Source of the DNA: Streptomyces sp. SW4
Lineage (GTDB): Bacteria > Actinomycetota > Actinomycetes > Streptomycetales > Streptomycetaceae
Reading direction: 5' to 3'
Assembly (NCBI GenBank): GCA_003248315.1
Contig: QKWM01000004.1
Coordinates: 5,019,001 to 5,083,000, forward strand
DNA length: 64,000 nucleotides
Within the stretch, counting starts at the first letter, position 1; the number at the start of each line of letters is the position of its first letter. The notes under the pieces are model-generated. The model made no database searches. It had not been told where the DNA came from and saw only the letters and a list, made by a program, of their open reading frames with translations. Both the position numbers and the translations under genes were made by a program. This document shows, in pieces, positions 8,675 to 16,800 of the stretch.

Positions 8675-10072
8675 ATGACGGAAATTCTTGTGCAGGTGGG
8701 TTCGGAGGAGCAGGTTCCTCCCGTGAGCAGGGTGATCGAGCACCCGGCCTGGCCCGTGCTCAAGGACGCCGTGGAACGCATCCGGCCGTGGCAGTCCCAG
8801 GACGGGTCGATCGACTTCGACGCCGAGGGTGCCCCGGCCCGCGCCGAGGCCGAGCAGGCCGTCGCGCGCGTCACCCGGGCCGTGCAGGAGCTGTCCCCGC
8901 TGCTCCCGCACGACCGCGCCTACCACGAGGCCCTCGTGACCGACCTCGGCCGCTGGGCCGACGGCGGCTTCCAGGTGCCGGACTTCCTGGACTCGCTGCT
9001 GGCCTTCCAGCCGGCCGCCAACCGGCAGGACGGCCTCCAGCACCTGGTCGTCTTCCCGATGTACACGCAGAACGGCAACCCGGACCGCAACCTCGAGGCG
9101 GTCGTGCTGCGCATGGTCTGGCCGGACTGGCTGGCGGAGCTGGAGCGCACCCGTTACGACAACCCGCTCTTCTGCGGCATCACCTTCGAGGACTTCACCT
9201 CGGGCTACGACACCAACTCGGCCGTGCTCTTCCCGGAGACCATCGCCGTGCGCGAGGCGCCCGAGCGCTTCACCTGGGGCGGCATCTTCTGCGACCGCGA
9301 GGCCGCCCGCTTCCGCCGGGTCACCGAGGCCGCCGTCGACATCCTGGGCCTGGAGCTGCCCGAGGACGTCGCCGCGATGGTCCACGACCAGAAGCGCTGC
9401 GAAGAGGCGTTCGTGCTCTGGGACATGGTCCACGACCGCACCCACAGCCACGGCGACCTGCCGTTCGACCCGTTCATGATCAAGCAGCGCCAGCCGTTCT
9501 GGATGTACGGCCTGGAGGAGCTGCGCTGCGACCTCACCGCCTTCAAGGAGGCCGTGAAGCTCGCCGGCGAGGGCGTGCCGCAGGCGCGTGACGTCCAGGT
9601 CGCCGTGCTCTTCGACCGCATGTTCCGCTTCCCGGTGACCGGCGAGCGGGTGCGCAACTACGACGGCCTCGGCGGCCAGCTCCTCTTCGCCTACCTGCAC
9701 AAGCACGACGTCGTCCGCTGGACCGACAACAAGCTCTCCATCGACTGGGAGCGCGCCCCGCAGGTCACCAACCAGCTGTGCGCCGAGATCGAGAAGCTCT
9801 ACCGCGACGGCATCGACCGCCCCAAGCTCGTCCACTGGTTCGCCGGGTACGAGCTGGTGTCCACGTACCTCGCCCCGCACCCGGGCTCGAAGTGGGCCAA
9901 GGGCCCCGACGCCCTCGACCTGTCCCAGCCGCCGCGCAAGCTCGTGGACGACGTGCTTCCGGACGAGTTTCCGCTCAGCATGTTCTACGAGGCCCTGTCC
10001 AAGAAGCTGAAGAAGGTGATTGCCTCCACCAAGGGCATCACGGCGGACGGCGCCGAGCGGACGGCCGCGTGA
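8675..10072 (+). CDS. DUF6421 family protein, first gene of a three-gene operon
   Basis: 465 residues, soluble, intact frame, strong GGAGG ribosome site. I recognise the Streptomyces DUF6421 family, which has no assigned activity. A conserved-looking cluster HDRTHSHG (H253, H257, H259) followed by MIKQRQPFWMYGLEELRCDL looks like a metal or active site; a second pair is LHKHD (342-345). It is followed by an SDR (stop overlaps a GTG, ATG 45 bases on) and a PLP enzyme overlapping by 4 bases, so the three are translationally coupled and likely act in one pathway. What reaction DUF6421 performs I cannot say; the histidine motif makes a hydrolase or metal-dependent enzyme plausible. Confidence 0.85.
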   Translation: MTEILVQVGSEEQVPPVSRVIEHPAWPVLKDAVERIRPWQSQDGSIDFDAEGAPARAEAEQAVARVTRAVQELSPLLPHDRAYHEALVTDLGRWADGGFQVPDFLDSLLAFQPAANRQDGLQHLVVFPMYTQNGNPDRNLEAVVLRMVWPDWLAELERTRYDNPLFCGITFEDFTSGYDTNSAVLFPETIAVREAPERFTWGGIFCDREAARFRRVTEAAVDILGLELPEDVAAMVHDQKRCEEAFVLWDMVHDRTHSHGDLPFDPFMIKQRQPFWMYGLEELRCDLTAFKEAVKLAGEGVPQARDVQVAVLFDRMFRFPVTGERVRNYDGLGGQLLFAYLHKHDVVRWTDNKLSIDWERAPQVTNQLCAEIEKLYRDGIDRPKLVHWFAGYELVSTYLAPHPGSKWAKGPDALDLSQPPRKLVDDVLPDEFPLSMFYEALSKKLKKVIASTKGITADGAERTAA

Positions 10073-10116
10073 GCGACCGCACCGACAGGCAGACTGAGGC
10101 TCGGGAGGCGAGGACC

Positions 10117-10863
10117 ATGGGGAACGGGGCGCTTGACGGCGCGGTGATCGCGGTGGCCGGTGCGGGCGGACCCGCCGGCCGGGCGGCGCTGCTGCGGCTC
10201 GCCGAGGCGGGGGCGACCGTCGTCGGCTCGGACAACGATCCGGAGCGGCTGGCCGAGGCCGTGGACGCGGCACGCTACGCGCACGGCGGTGCGACGGTCA
10301 CCGGCGAGACGGTCGACCTGCTCGACCTGGACTCCGCCCGCCAGTGGGCGGACCGGATCGAGAAGGAGTACGGCCGGGTCGACGGCCTGGTCCACCTCGT
10401 CGGCGGCTGGCGCGGCAGCCAGACCTTCACCAAGACGAACCTGGACGACTGGGAGCTGCTCGAGAAGCTGCTGATCCGCACGGTCCAGCACACCTCCCTC
10501 GCCTTCCACGAGGCGCTCCAGCGCAGCGACCGCGGCCGCTACGTCCTGATCAGCGCGGCCGGCGCGAGCAGGCCCACCGCGGGCAACGCCGCCTACGGCG
10601 CCGCCAAGGCCGCGGCCGAGGCGTGGACCCTGGCCATGGCCGACTACTTCCGCAAGGCGGGGGGCGAGCAGGGGCCGACGTCCGCGGCTGCGATCCTGGT
10701 GGTCAAGGCGTTGGTGCACGACGCGATGCGTGCCGAGCGGCCCAACGCGAAGTTCGCGGGCTTCACGGACGTCAAGGACCTGGCCGAGGCCATCGCCGGT
10801 GTCTGGGAGAAGCCCGCCGCGGAAGTGAACGGAAACCGTCTGTGGCTGACCGAGAAGCCGTGA
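10117..10863 (+). CDS. Short-chain dehydrogenase/reductase (SDR)
   Basis: 248 residues. NAD(P)-binding glycine motif GAGGPAG (residues 15-21), acidic D39 after strand 2 (suggesting NAD), and the catalytic Ser-Tyr-Lys set S146/S151, Y160, K164 (AYGAAKAA). Middle gene of the DUF6421 operon: an alternative GTG at 10069 overlaps the DUF6421 stop, but GGGAGG before ATG 10117 supports the later start. It probably oxidises or reduces a hydroxyl/keto intermediate handled by the neighbouring aldolase-like enzyme (inference). Confidence 0.9.
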   Translation: MGNGALDGAVIAVAGAGGPAGRAALLRLAEAGATVVGSDNDPERLAEAVDAARYAHGGATVTGETVDLLDLDSARQWADRIEKEYGRVDGLVHLVGGWRGSQTFTKTNLDDWELLEKLLIRTVQHTSLAFHEALQRSDRGRYVLISAAGASRPTAGNAAYGAAKAAAEAWTLAMADYFRKAGGEQGPTSAAAILVVKALVHDAMRAERPNAKFAGFTDVKDLAEAIAGVWEKPAAEVNGNRLWLTEKP

Positions 10864-11933
10864 ACCCCCCGAAGACCGACGCACGCCGCCGGCACGACCC
10901 CGGGCACCGCGGGTTCGCCAGCGACAACTACGCCGGCGCCCACCCGGAGGTGCTCGCCGCCCTGGCCCTGGCCAACGGCGGGCACCAGGTGGCCTACGGC
11001 GAGGACGTCTACACCGAGAACCTCCAGTCGGTGATCCGCAGTCACTTCGGACCCACCGCCGAGGCGTTCCCGGTCTTCAACGGCACGGGCGCCAACGTCG
11101 TCGCGCTCCAGGCGGTCACCGACCGCTGGGGCGCGGTGATCTGCGCCGAGAGCGCGCACATCAACGTCGACGAGTGCGGGGCACCGGAGCGGGTCGGCGG
11201 CCTCAAGCTGCTGACCGTGCCCACCCCCGACGGCAAGCTCACCCCCGAGCTGATCGACCGGCAGGCGTACGGCTGGGAGGACGAGCACCGCGCCATGCCG
11301 CAGGTCGTCTCGATCACCCAGAGCACCGAGCTGGGCACCCTCTACACGCCGGACGAGATCCGCGCCATCTGCGAGCACGCCCACGCCCGCGGCATGAAGG
11401 TGCACCTCGACGGCTCCCGGATAGCCAACGCCGCCGCCTCCCTGGACGTCCCCATGCGGACGTTCACCAACGCCGTGGGCGTCGACCTGCTCTCCCTGGG
11501 CGGGACCAAGAACGGCGCCCTGTTCGGCGAGGCGGTCGTCGTCCTGAACCCCGACGCCGTGCGGCACATGAAGCACCTGCGCAAGCTGTCGATGCAGCTC
11601 GCGTCCAAGATGCGGTTCGTGTCGGTGCAGCTGGAGGCGCTGCTCGCCAAGGATCTGTGGCTGCGCAACGCCCGCCACAGCAACGAGATGGCGCAGCGCC
11701 TGGCCGAGGGGGTGCGCGCGGTGCACGGGGTGGAGATCCTCTACCCGGTGCAGGCCAACGCGGTCTTCGCCCGGCTCCCGCACGAGGTGAGCGAGCGGCT
11801 GCAGCAGCGCTTCCGCTTCTACTTCTGGGACGAGGTGGCCGGCGACGTCCGCTGGATGTGCGCGTTCGACACCACGGAGGACGACGTGGACACGTTCGTG
11901 GCTGCCCTCAAGGAGGAGATGGCCCGCCACTGA
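10860..11933 (+). CDS. Threonine-aldolase-like PLP enzyme (beta-eliminating lyase family)
   Basis: 357 residues, fold type I PLP enzyme. Visible: GFASDNYAGAHPEV start typical of low-specificity L-threonine aldolases, HLDGSR (182-187, cofactor Asp and substrate Arg) and the Schiff-base lysine in SLGGTKNGALFG (K217). It would split a beta-hydroxy-alpha-amino acid to glycine and an aldehyde. GTG start overlaps the SDR stop (GTGA). Whether threonine is the real substrate is open: the coupling to an SDR and DUF6421 suggests a dedicated pathway rather than general threonine catabolism. Confidence 0.9.
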   Translation: MNPPKTDARRRHDPGHRGFASDNYAGAHPEVLAALALANGGHQVAYGEDVYTENLQSVIRSHFGPTAEAFPVFNGTGANVVALQAVTDRWGAVICAESAHINVDECGAPERVGGLKLLTVPTPDGKLTPELIDRQAYGWEDEHRAMPQVVSITQSTELGTLYTPDEIRAICEHAHARGMKVHLDGSRIANAAASLDVPMRTFTNAVGVDLLSLGGTKNGALFGEAVVVLNPDAVRHMKHLRKLSMQLASKMRFVSVQLEALLAKDLWLRNARHSNEMAQRLAEGVRAVHGVEILYPVQANAVFARLPHEVSERLQQRFRFYFWDEVAGDVRWMCAFDTTEDDVDTFVAALKEEMARH

Positions 11934-11973
11934 CCCCGAGTCCTGCATAGGTATGCGGTCACCCGAAAATGCA

Positions 11974-12002
11974 TTGATCTGCGGGGGCCGCGTTCCTATG
12001 CT
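11974..12002 (+). promoter_or_regulatory. HrdB-type promoter for a leaderless transcript
   Basis: TTGATC (11974-11979), 17-base spacer, TATGCT (11997-12002). The ATG of the next gene is 8 bases after the -10, so transcription should begin at or next to the start codon. Confidence 0.6.
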
Positions 12003-12010
12003 CTGCGGGC

Positions 12011-12582
12011 ATGGAGCTGATCCAGGAGAACCCCGACCTGTCCGCCTACCTCGCCGCCGACGAGGTCATCGACCATGACCACCCCCGGGTGCGGGAGACG
12101 GCCGCGCGCCTGGCCGGACAGGCGGCGGACTCGTATGACTATGCGCGGCGGGCCTTCGAGTTCGTACGCGACACCATTCCGCACTCCCAGGACTCCGGCG
12201 ACCCGCGCGTCACCTGGCGGGCCTCCGACGTCCTGGAGCGGCGCACCGGGATCTGCTACGCCAAGGCCCACGCGCTCGCCGCGCTGCTGCGGGCCGAGGA
12301 CATCCCCACCGCCCTGTGCTACCAGCTGCTCGATGTGGTGCACGGACTGGTCGCCGTGCGCCTCGACGGGGCCTGGCACCGGCAGGACCCGCGCGGCAAC
12401 AAGCCCGGCGTGGACGCGCGGTTCTCCCTGCAAGGGGAGCGGCTGGCCTTCGCGCCGGACACGGAGGCCGGGAGGCGGACCATCCGGTGCTGTACGCCGC
12501 ACCGCATCCGGCCGTGCTGGACGCCCTCAGGTCGGCCACCGACCGGGCCCACCTCTGGCGGACCCTTCCCACCGCCCTGTGA
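12011..12582 (+). CDS. Transglutaminase-like cysteine protease fold protein (frameshift near 12480)
   Basis: About 190 residues. The catalytic triad of transglutaminase-like superfamily proteins is visible: C82 in RTGICYAKAHALAALLR, H111 in VVHGLVAVRLDGAWHRQD and D126. Such bacterial proteins are usually small-peptide or unknown hydrolases. The end reads PHPAVLDALRSATDRAHLWRTLPTAL only after a one-base frame change near 12480 (GGGAGG run). No Shine-Dalgarno is needed, as the promoter indicates a leaderless message. It lies directly after the DUF6421 operon and may belong to its function, but has its own promoter. Confidence 0.8.
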
Positions 12583-12592
12583 GGGGACGGGA

Positions 12593-13321
12593 TCAGTGCG
12601 CCTCGGCCGCCCGGACCTGCTCCGGCGTCGGGGCGGTGCCGCCGAGGTGGGCCGGCATCCACCAGGTGTCGTCCGGGCCCTTGGGGCGGACCGGATAGGC
12701 GCGCTGGGCCGCCTCCAGCAGCTCCTGGACGCGCTCGCGCAGCTGCCGGGTGATCGCACCGGCGTACTTGTCGCGGGAGGCCTCGAGCGCCTCGCCGACC
12801 CGGATGGTGATCGGGGTGTGGCTGCGCTTGAAGTTGCGCGGGTGGCCCTTGGTCCACAGCCGCTGGGTGCCCCACACGGCCATCGGGACCAGCGGAACGC
12901 CCGCCTCCTGCGCGAGCCGCGCGGCACCCGACTTGAAGCTCTTGAGGGTGAACGACTGCGAGATGGTGGCCTCCGGGAAGACGCCGACGATCTCGCCGGA
13001 CCTCAGGGAGTCCAGTGCGTGGGCGTACGCCGTCTCGCCCTGGCCGCGGTCCACCGGGATGTGCTTCATGCCGCGCATCAGCGGACCGGAGATCCGGTGC
13101 CGGAAGACGGACTCCTTGGCCATGAAGCGCACCAGCCGCTTCTGCGGCAGCGCCGCCAGGCCGTTGAAGATGAAGTCCAGGTAGCTGATGTGGTTGCTCA
13201 CCAGAACGGCGCCGCCCGAGCGCGGAATGTTCTCCGAACCGCGGCAGTCGATCTTGAGGTCCCACACCTTGAACATGGTGCGGGCGAGACCGATGACCGG
13301 GCGGTAGACGAGTTCTGCCAT
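12593..13321 (-). CDS. 1-acyl-sn-glycerol-3-phosphate acyltransferase-like (PlsC family)
   Basis: 242 residues. Acyltransferase blocks: NHISYLD (H44-X4-D49, catalytic), a GMKHIPVDRG block II and FPEATIS (115-121, block III, normally FPEGTRS). N-terminal hydrophobic stretch suggests peripheral membrane association. Likely transfers an acyl chain from acyl-ACP/CoA to a glycerophosphate or related acceptor. It is convergent with the transglutaminase gene, whose stop is only 10 bases away. Start ATG 13321 gives the usual MAELVYRPVIGLARTMFKV beginning. Confidence 0.9.
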   Translation of the reverse strand: MAELVYRPVIGLARTMFKVWDLKIDCRGSENIPRSGGAVLVSNHISYLDFIFNGLAALPQKRLVRFMAKESVFRHRISGPLMRGMKHIPVDRGQGETAYAHALDSLRSGEIVGVFPEATISQSFTLKSFKSGAARLAQEAGVPLVPMAVWGTQRLWTKGHPRNFKRSHTPITIRVGEALEASRDKYAGAITRQLRERVQELLEAAQRAYPVRPKGPDDTWWMPAHLGGTAPTPEQVRAAEAH

Positions 13322-13613
13322 GGGCGGGACGGACCCTCCGTGCTCTGCCTGGGACGGTGTCTCCCAGTCGAAGTTACGCGGCCGTAGGTTTTGCGGCTTG
13401 TGGCAGATCGTGCCCCAAAAACGGCCGGTGAACCAGTCCTGGTGCCCGTCGGCGGCGAGATTCTCGTCACGTCGTCGCCCGGCGGCCCCGGGAATTGTTG
13501 CGGAAGCATGAACGCTGCAACAAAAAGACGGCGGTCCGGACGGGTGCCGGACGCCGCCCGCGAGGCGGGCGGACGGTGACGGAGCCGCGACGGCGGCGGA
13601 GCGGAGCGGGTGC

Positions 13614-13940
13614 GTGCGCGAGGCGGACGAAGACGGGCGGCTCGGCGCCCGGGAACTGGGCGCCGACCTCGGCGAGCGGGCGACGCTCGTGCAGTTCTCC
13701 AGCGCCTTCTGCGCGCCCTGCCGGGCCACCCGCCGGGTGCTGGGCGACGTGGCCGGCCTGGTGCCGGGCGTTGCGCACATCGAGATCGACGCCGAGGCCC
13801 GGCTGGACCTGGTCCGCGCGCTGGACATGCTGCGGACCCCGACCGTGCTGGTCCTCGACGCCGGCGGCCGGGTCGTGCGCAGAGCCGCCGGCCAGCCGCG
13901 CAAGGCGGACGTGATCGCGGCACTGGGGGAAGTGCTGTGA
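13614..13940 (+). CDS. Thioredoxin-fold protein
   Basis: 108 residues with the redox motif CAPC (C33-C36) inside LVQFSSAFCAPCRATRR, the TPTVLVLDAGGRVV cis-proline strand and a C-terminal helix. Cytoplasmic as read. Some Streptomyces relatives have an N-terminal membrane anchor; none is readable upstream here, and start choice (GTG 13614, preceded by GGAGCGG) is uncertain. It is followed 150 bases later by a flavin reductase on the same strand. Confidence 0.82.
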   Translation: MREADEDGRLGARELGADLGERATLVQFSSAFCAPCRATRRVLGDVAGLVPGVAHIEIDAEARLDLVRALDMLRTPTVLVLDAGGRVVRRAAGQPRKADVIAALGEVL

Positions 13941-14093
13941 CCGCCGCCACGCACCCCGCGAGACCTCTTCCACATGCCCGTCGGTACACCGGCCGCTCCC
14001 TTGACCGCTGCGTGCGGCGGTCGGGAGCCTGGCCGCATGCCCTCCGGCCTTCCGCCCGGTCCGGCCGAGGGCGCAGCGCAGAAGGAAGCCCCT

Positions 14094-14603
14094 ATGACGG
14101 CCCCGTCCGACCTGGTCGCCCCCCGGCTCACCGGCCCCGATCTCCTGCGGTCCGTCTTCCGGCGGCACGCCGCCGGAGTCGCCGTGATCACCGCCCGTGG
14201 TGACGCCGGCCCGGCCGGTTTCACCGCCACGTCCCTCACCTCGGTCTCCGCCGAGCCGCCCCTGCTCTCGTTCGGCATCGGCACCGGCTCCTCCAGCTGG
14301 CCCGCCGTCGCCCGGGCGGAGCACGTCGGGGTCCATCTGCTCGGCGAGCACCAGCAGCACCTGGCGGCCACCTTCGCCCGCAGCGGGGCCGACCGGTTCG
14401 GGCCGGGCACCGCCTGGCGGGACGGGCCGGAGGGGGTCCCGGTCCTGGAGGACGTCCCGGCGTGGCTGGTGTGCCGGGTCGTGGCGCGCGTCCCGGCGGG
14501 GGACCACCGCATCGTGCTCGGCGAGGTGCTCACGGGGGACGCCGGCGGACCGGGCCGGCCCCTGCTGTACCACCAGGGACGATTCGGCGGGCTGCGCGAC
14601 TGA
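14094..14603 (+). CDS. Flavin reductase (NADH:FMN oxidoreductase-like split-barrel)
   Basis: 169 residues. Flavin-reductase-like domain: FRRHAAGVAVITARGD, GFTATSLTSVSAEPPLLSF and the C-terminal HQGRFGGL are the standard conserved blocks (FMN binding and the LYHxGRYG end). Supplies reduced flavin to a partner monooxygenase or acts on a substrate directly; the partner is not evident nearby. ATG 14094 follows GAAGGAAG. Intact frame. Confidence 0.9.
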   Translation: MTAPSDLVAPRLTGPDLLRSVFRRHAAGVAVITARGDAGPAGFTATSLTSVSAEPPLLSFGIGTGSSSWPAVARAEHVGVHLLGEHQQHLAATFARSGADRFGPGTAWRDGPEGVPVLEDVPAWLVCRVVARVPAGDHRIVLGEVLTGDAGGPGRPLLYHQGRFGGLRD

Positions 14604-14670
14604 CGGGCGTCCGGCGCGCGCCTGCGAAGCCGTCGGGTTCCGGTTACGCTGCGTTGCGAAGGTCACAGTT

Positions 14671-14707
14671 CAAAGCGCTTGCTTAGCGGGCATGAACTGG
14701 GTGTACT
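14671..14707 (+). promoter_or_regulatory. etfBA promoter with overlapping LacI-type half-palindromic site
   Basis: TTGCTT (14679-14684), 17-base spacer and TGTACT (14702-14707) form a promoter. Its -35 overlaps CAAAGCGCTTGC (14671-14682), a pseudo-palindrome centred on CG of the LacI-family type. Nearly the same sequence (GCAAGCGCTTTC) lies before the sugar operon at 40250. Regulation of etfBA by such a regulator is inference. Confidence 0.4.
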
Positions 14708-14775
14708 GACGAGTAATATTCCGGTCGGAGCGGTGACCCGCTCCGGCCCGGGATCGGCCGCTTGGGGCGCCTATG

Positions 14776-14793
14776 CTGCCTGCAAGCAGGCAG
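14776..14793. promoter_or_regulatory. Perfect inverted repeat CTGCCTGC-AA-GCAGGCAG in the etfB leader
   Basis: Eight-bp perfect arms with a 2-base centre, 33 bases before the etfB GTG. It overlaps a TATGCT (14772-14777) that could be a second -10 element. Either an operator or, in the RNA, a small leader hairpin. Confidence 0.5.
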
Positions 14794-14825
14794 CACTGAA
14801 ATGACGATGCAGTAGGAGAGCCGGC

Positions 14826-15614
14826 GTGAGCTTGAGGATCGTTGTCACCGTGAAGTACGTGCCCGACGCCACTGGCGACCGGCACTTCGCCGATGACCTG
14901 ACCGTCGACCGTGACGACGTGGACGGTCTGCTCTCCGAGCTGGACGAGTACGCGGTCGAGCAGGCGCTGCAGATCTCGGAGAACTCCGACGACGACGTGG
15001 AGATCACCGTCCTGACGGTGGGCCCGGAGGACGCCAAGGACGCGCTGCGCAAGGCGCTGTCCATGGGTGCCGACAAGGCCATCCACGTCGAGGACGACGA
15101 CCTGCACGGCACCGACGCCATCGGTACCTCCCTGGTCCTGGCCAAGGCGATCGAGAAGGCCGGCTACGACCTGGTGATCTCCGGCATGGCCTCCACCGAC
15201 GGCACGATGGGCGTCGTCCCGGCGCTGCTCGCCGAGCGCCTGGGCGTCCCGCAGGTCACCCTGCTGTCCGAGGTGTCGGTCGAGGGCGGCACGGTCAAGG
15301 GCCGCCGCGACGGCGACGCCGCCTCCGAGCAGCTCGAGGCCTCCCTGCCGGCGGTCGTGTCGGTCACGGACCAGTCGGGCGAGGCGCGCTACCCGTCCTT
15401 CAAGGGCATCATGGCGGCCAAGAAGAAGCCGGTGGAGTCCTGGGACCTGTCCGACCTGGACATCGACGAGGACGAGGTCGGCCTGGAGAACGCGTACACC
15501 ACCGTCGACTCCGCGGCGGAGCGTCCGGCCCGCACCGCGGGCACGATCGTCAAGGACGAGGGCGAGGGCGGCAAGCAGCTCGCTGAGTTCCTCGCGGGCC
15601 AGAAGTTCATCTGA
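14826..15614 (+). CDS. etfB: Electron transfer flavoprotein beta subunit
   Basis: 262 residues, intact. Small ETF subunit that binds AMP and, with EtfA, carries electrons from acyl-CoA dehydrogenases and similar flavoenzymes to the respiratory chain. Diagnostic segments: MSLRIVVTVKYVPDATGD, EYAVEQAL, the MGADKAIHV strand, the beta signature DGTMGVVPALLAERLGVPQVTLLSEV and the later PAVVSVTDQSGEARYPSFKGIMAAKKKP. GTG start follows GGAGA. It is 54 bases before etfA in one operon. Confidence 0.96.
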   Translation: MSLRIVVTVKYVPDATGDRHFADDLTVDRDDVDGLLSELDEYAVEQALQISENSDDDVEITVLTVGPEDAKDALRKALSMGADKAIHVEDDDLHGTDAIGTSLVLAKAIEKAGYDLVISGMASTDGTMGVVPALLAERLGVPQVTLLSEVSVEGGTVKGRRDGDAASEQLEASLPAVVSVTDQSGEARYPSFKGIMAAKKKPVESWDLSDLDIDEDEVGLENAYTTVDSAAERPARTAGTIVKDEGEGGKQLAEFLAGQKFI

Positions 15615-15668
15615 GCCCGGCACAGCTGACCGTCCCTCGTCTTTCGCAAGCAGGAGAGAAGAAGTCCC

Positions 15669-16630
15669 ATGGCTGAAGTCCTCGTCTACGTCGACCACGT
15701 GGACGGTGCCGTCCGCAAGCCCACCCTGGAGCTGCTGACCCTGGCCCGCCGCATCGGCGAGCCGGTCGCCGTCGCCCTCGGCAACGGCGCCGCCGACACC
15801 GCCGCCGCCCTCGCCGAGCACGGCGCGGTGAAGGTCCTCACCCACGACGCCGCCGAGTACGCCGACTACCTGGTCGTGCCGAAGGTGGACGCCCTCCAGG
15901 CCGCCTACGAGCAGGTCTCCCCGGCCGCCGTGCTGGTCCCGTCCTCCGCCGAGGGCAAGGAGATCGCCGCCCGTCTGGCGCTGCGCATCGGCTCCGGCAT
16001 CATCACCGACGCCGTCGACCTGGAGGCCGGCGACTCCGGCCCGGTCGCCACGCAGTCGGTGTTCGCCGCCGCCTACACCACCAAGTCCCGCGTCTCCAAG
16101 GGCACCCCGGTCATCACGGTCAAGCCCAACAGCGCGGCCGTCGAGCCGGCCCCGGCCGCCGGCGCCGTCGAGGCGCTGGACGTCTCCTTCTCCGGCCAGG
16201 CCACCGGCACGAAGATCACCTCGCGGACGCCGCGTGAGTCGACCGGCCGTCCGGAGCTGACCGAGGCCGCGATCGTGGTCTCCGGCGGCCGTGGCGTCAA
16301 CGGCGCGGAGAACTTCGCGATCATCGAGGCGCTCGCCGACTCCCTCGGCGCGGCCGTCGGCGCCTCGCGCGCCGCCGTCGACGCCGGCTGGTACCCGCAC
16401 ACCAACCAGGTCGGCCAGACCGGCAAGTCGGTGTCCCCGCAGCTGTACATCGCCTCCGGCATCTCGGGTGCGATCCAGCACCGCGCGGGTATGCAGACCT
16501 CGAAGACCATCGTGGCGATCAACAAGGACCCGAGGCCCCGATCTTCGACCTGGTCGACTACGGCGTCGTCGGCGACCTGTTCGACGTCGTCCCGCAGCTC
16601 ACCGAGGAGATCAAGTCCCGCAAGGGCTGA
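15669..16630 (+). CDS. etfA: Electron transfer flavoprotein alpha subunit (one-base frameshift near 16533)
   Basis: About 320 residues. FAD-binding large ETF subunit: GGRGVNGAENFAIIEALADSLGAAVGASRAAVDAGW and QVGQTGKSVSPQLYIASGISGAIQHRAGMQTSKTIVAINKDP are the conserved FAD site. At this point the frame breaks. The next frame continues APIFDLVDYGVVGDLFDVVP, the invariant ETF ending, to TGA at 16628-16630. Restoring one C in the ACCCGAG run (ACCCCGAG) repairs the gene. EtfA is essential for ETF function, so this is almost certainly a sequencing deletion. Strong terminator follows. Confidence 0.95.
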
Positions 16631-16647
16631 CCCTCCCCGCAGCCGCC

Positions 16648-16684
16648 GAGGCCCCCGCGACCGCTCACCGGTCCCGGGGGCCTC
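16648..16684 (+). terminator. Terminator of etfBA
   Basis: Arms 16648-16663 and 16669-16684 pair over 16 positions with a single mismatch around loop CTCAC, 18 bases after the etfA stop. Confidence 0.85.
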
Positions 16685-16713
16685 TCCCGTACCGGCCGGG
16701 GTGCGAGACGGTG

Positions 16714-16742
16714 TTGACCGGCGGGAAGGTCGCCGGATAACT
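16714..16742 (+). promoter_or_regulatory. Promoter of the DUF6986 gene
   Basis: TTGACC at 16714-16719 and ATAACT at 16737-16742 with a 17-base spacer (TAACTT with 18 also fits). The IclR-type box lies downstream at about +13 to +27, a position suited to repression. Confidence 0.55.
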
Positions 16743-16761
16743 TCGCTCTGCGGATTGTTGA

Positions 16762-16776
16762 TTCCGTAAAGCGGAA
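16762..16776. promoter_or_regulatory. IclR-type operator box TTCCGTAAAGCGGAA
   Basis: TTCCG and CGGAA arms around five bases, between the promoter and ribosome site of the DUF6986 gene. This is the form of box used by IclR-family regulators; from memory AllR of the Streptomyces allantoin/glyoxylate regulon binds similar sites. No iclR gene is in the window. Confidence 0.5.
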
Positions 16777-16800
16777 AACAGCGAACAGGAGTGTGTGGGA

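Noticed and set aside
13937..14203. Short gene overlapping the thioredoxin stop (GTGACCGCCGCC...), possibly a DUF4395-like partner
   Set aside because: The reading soon becomes Arg/Ser/Pro-rich and overlaps the flavin reductase; no membrane helices as expected for DUF4395. It may be a lost remnant but cannot be supported.
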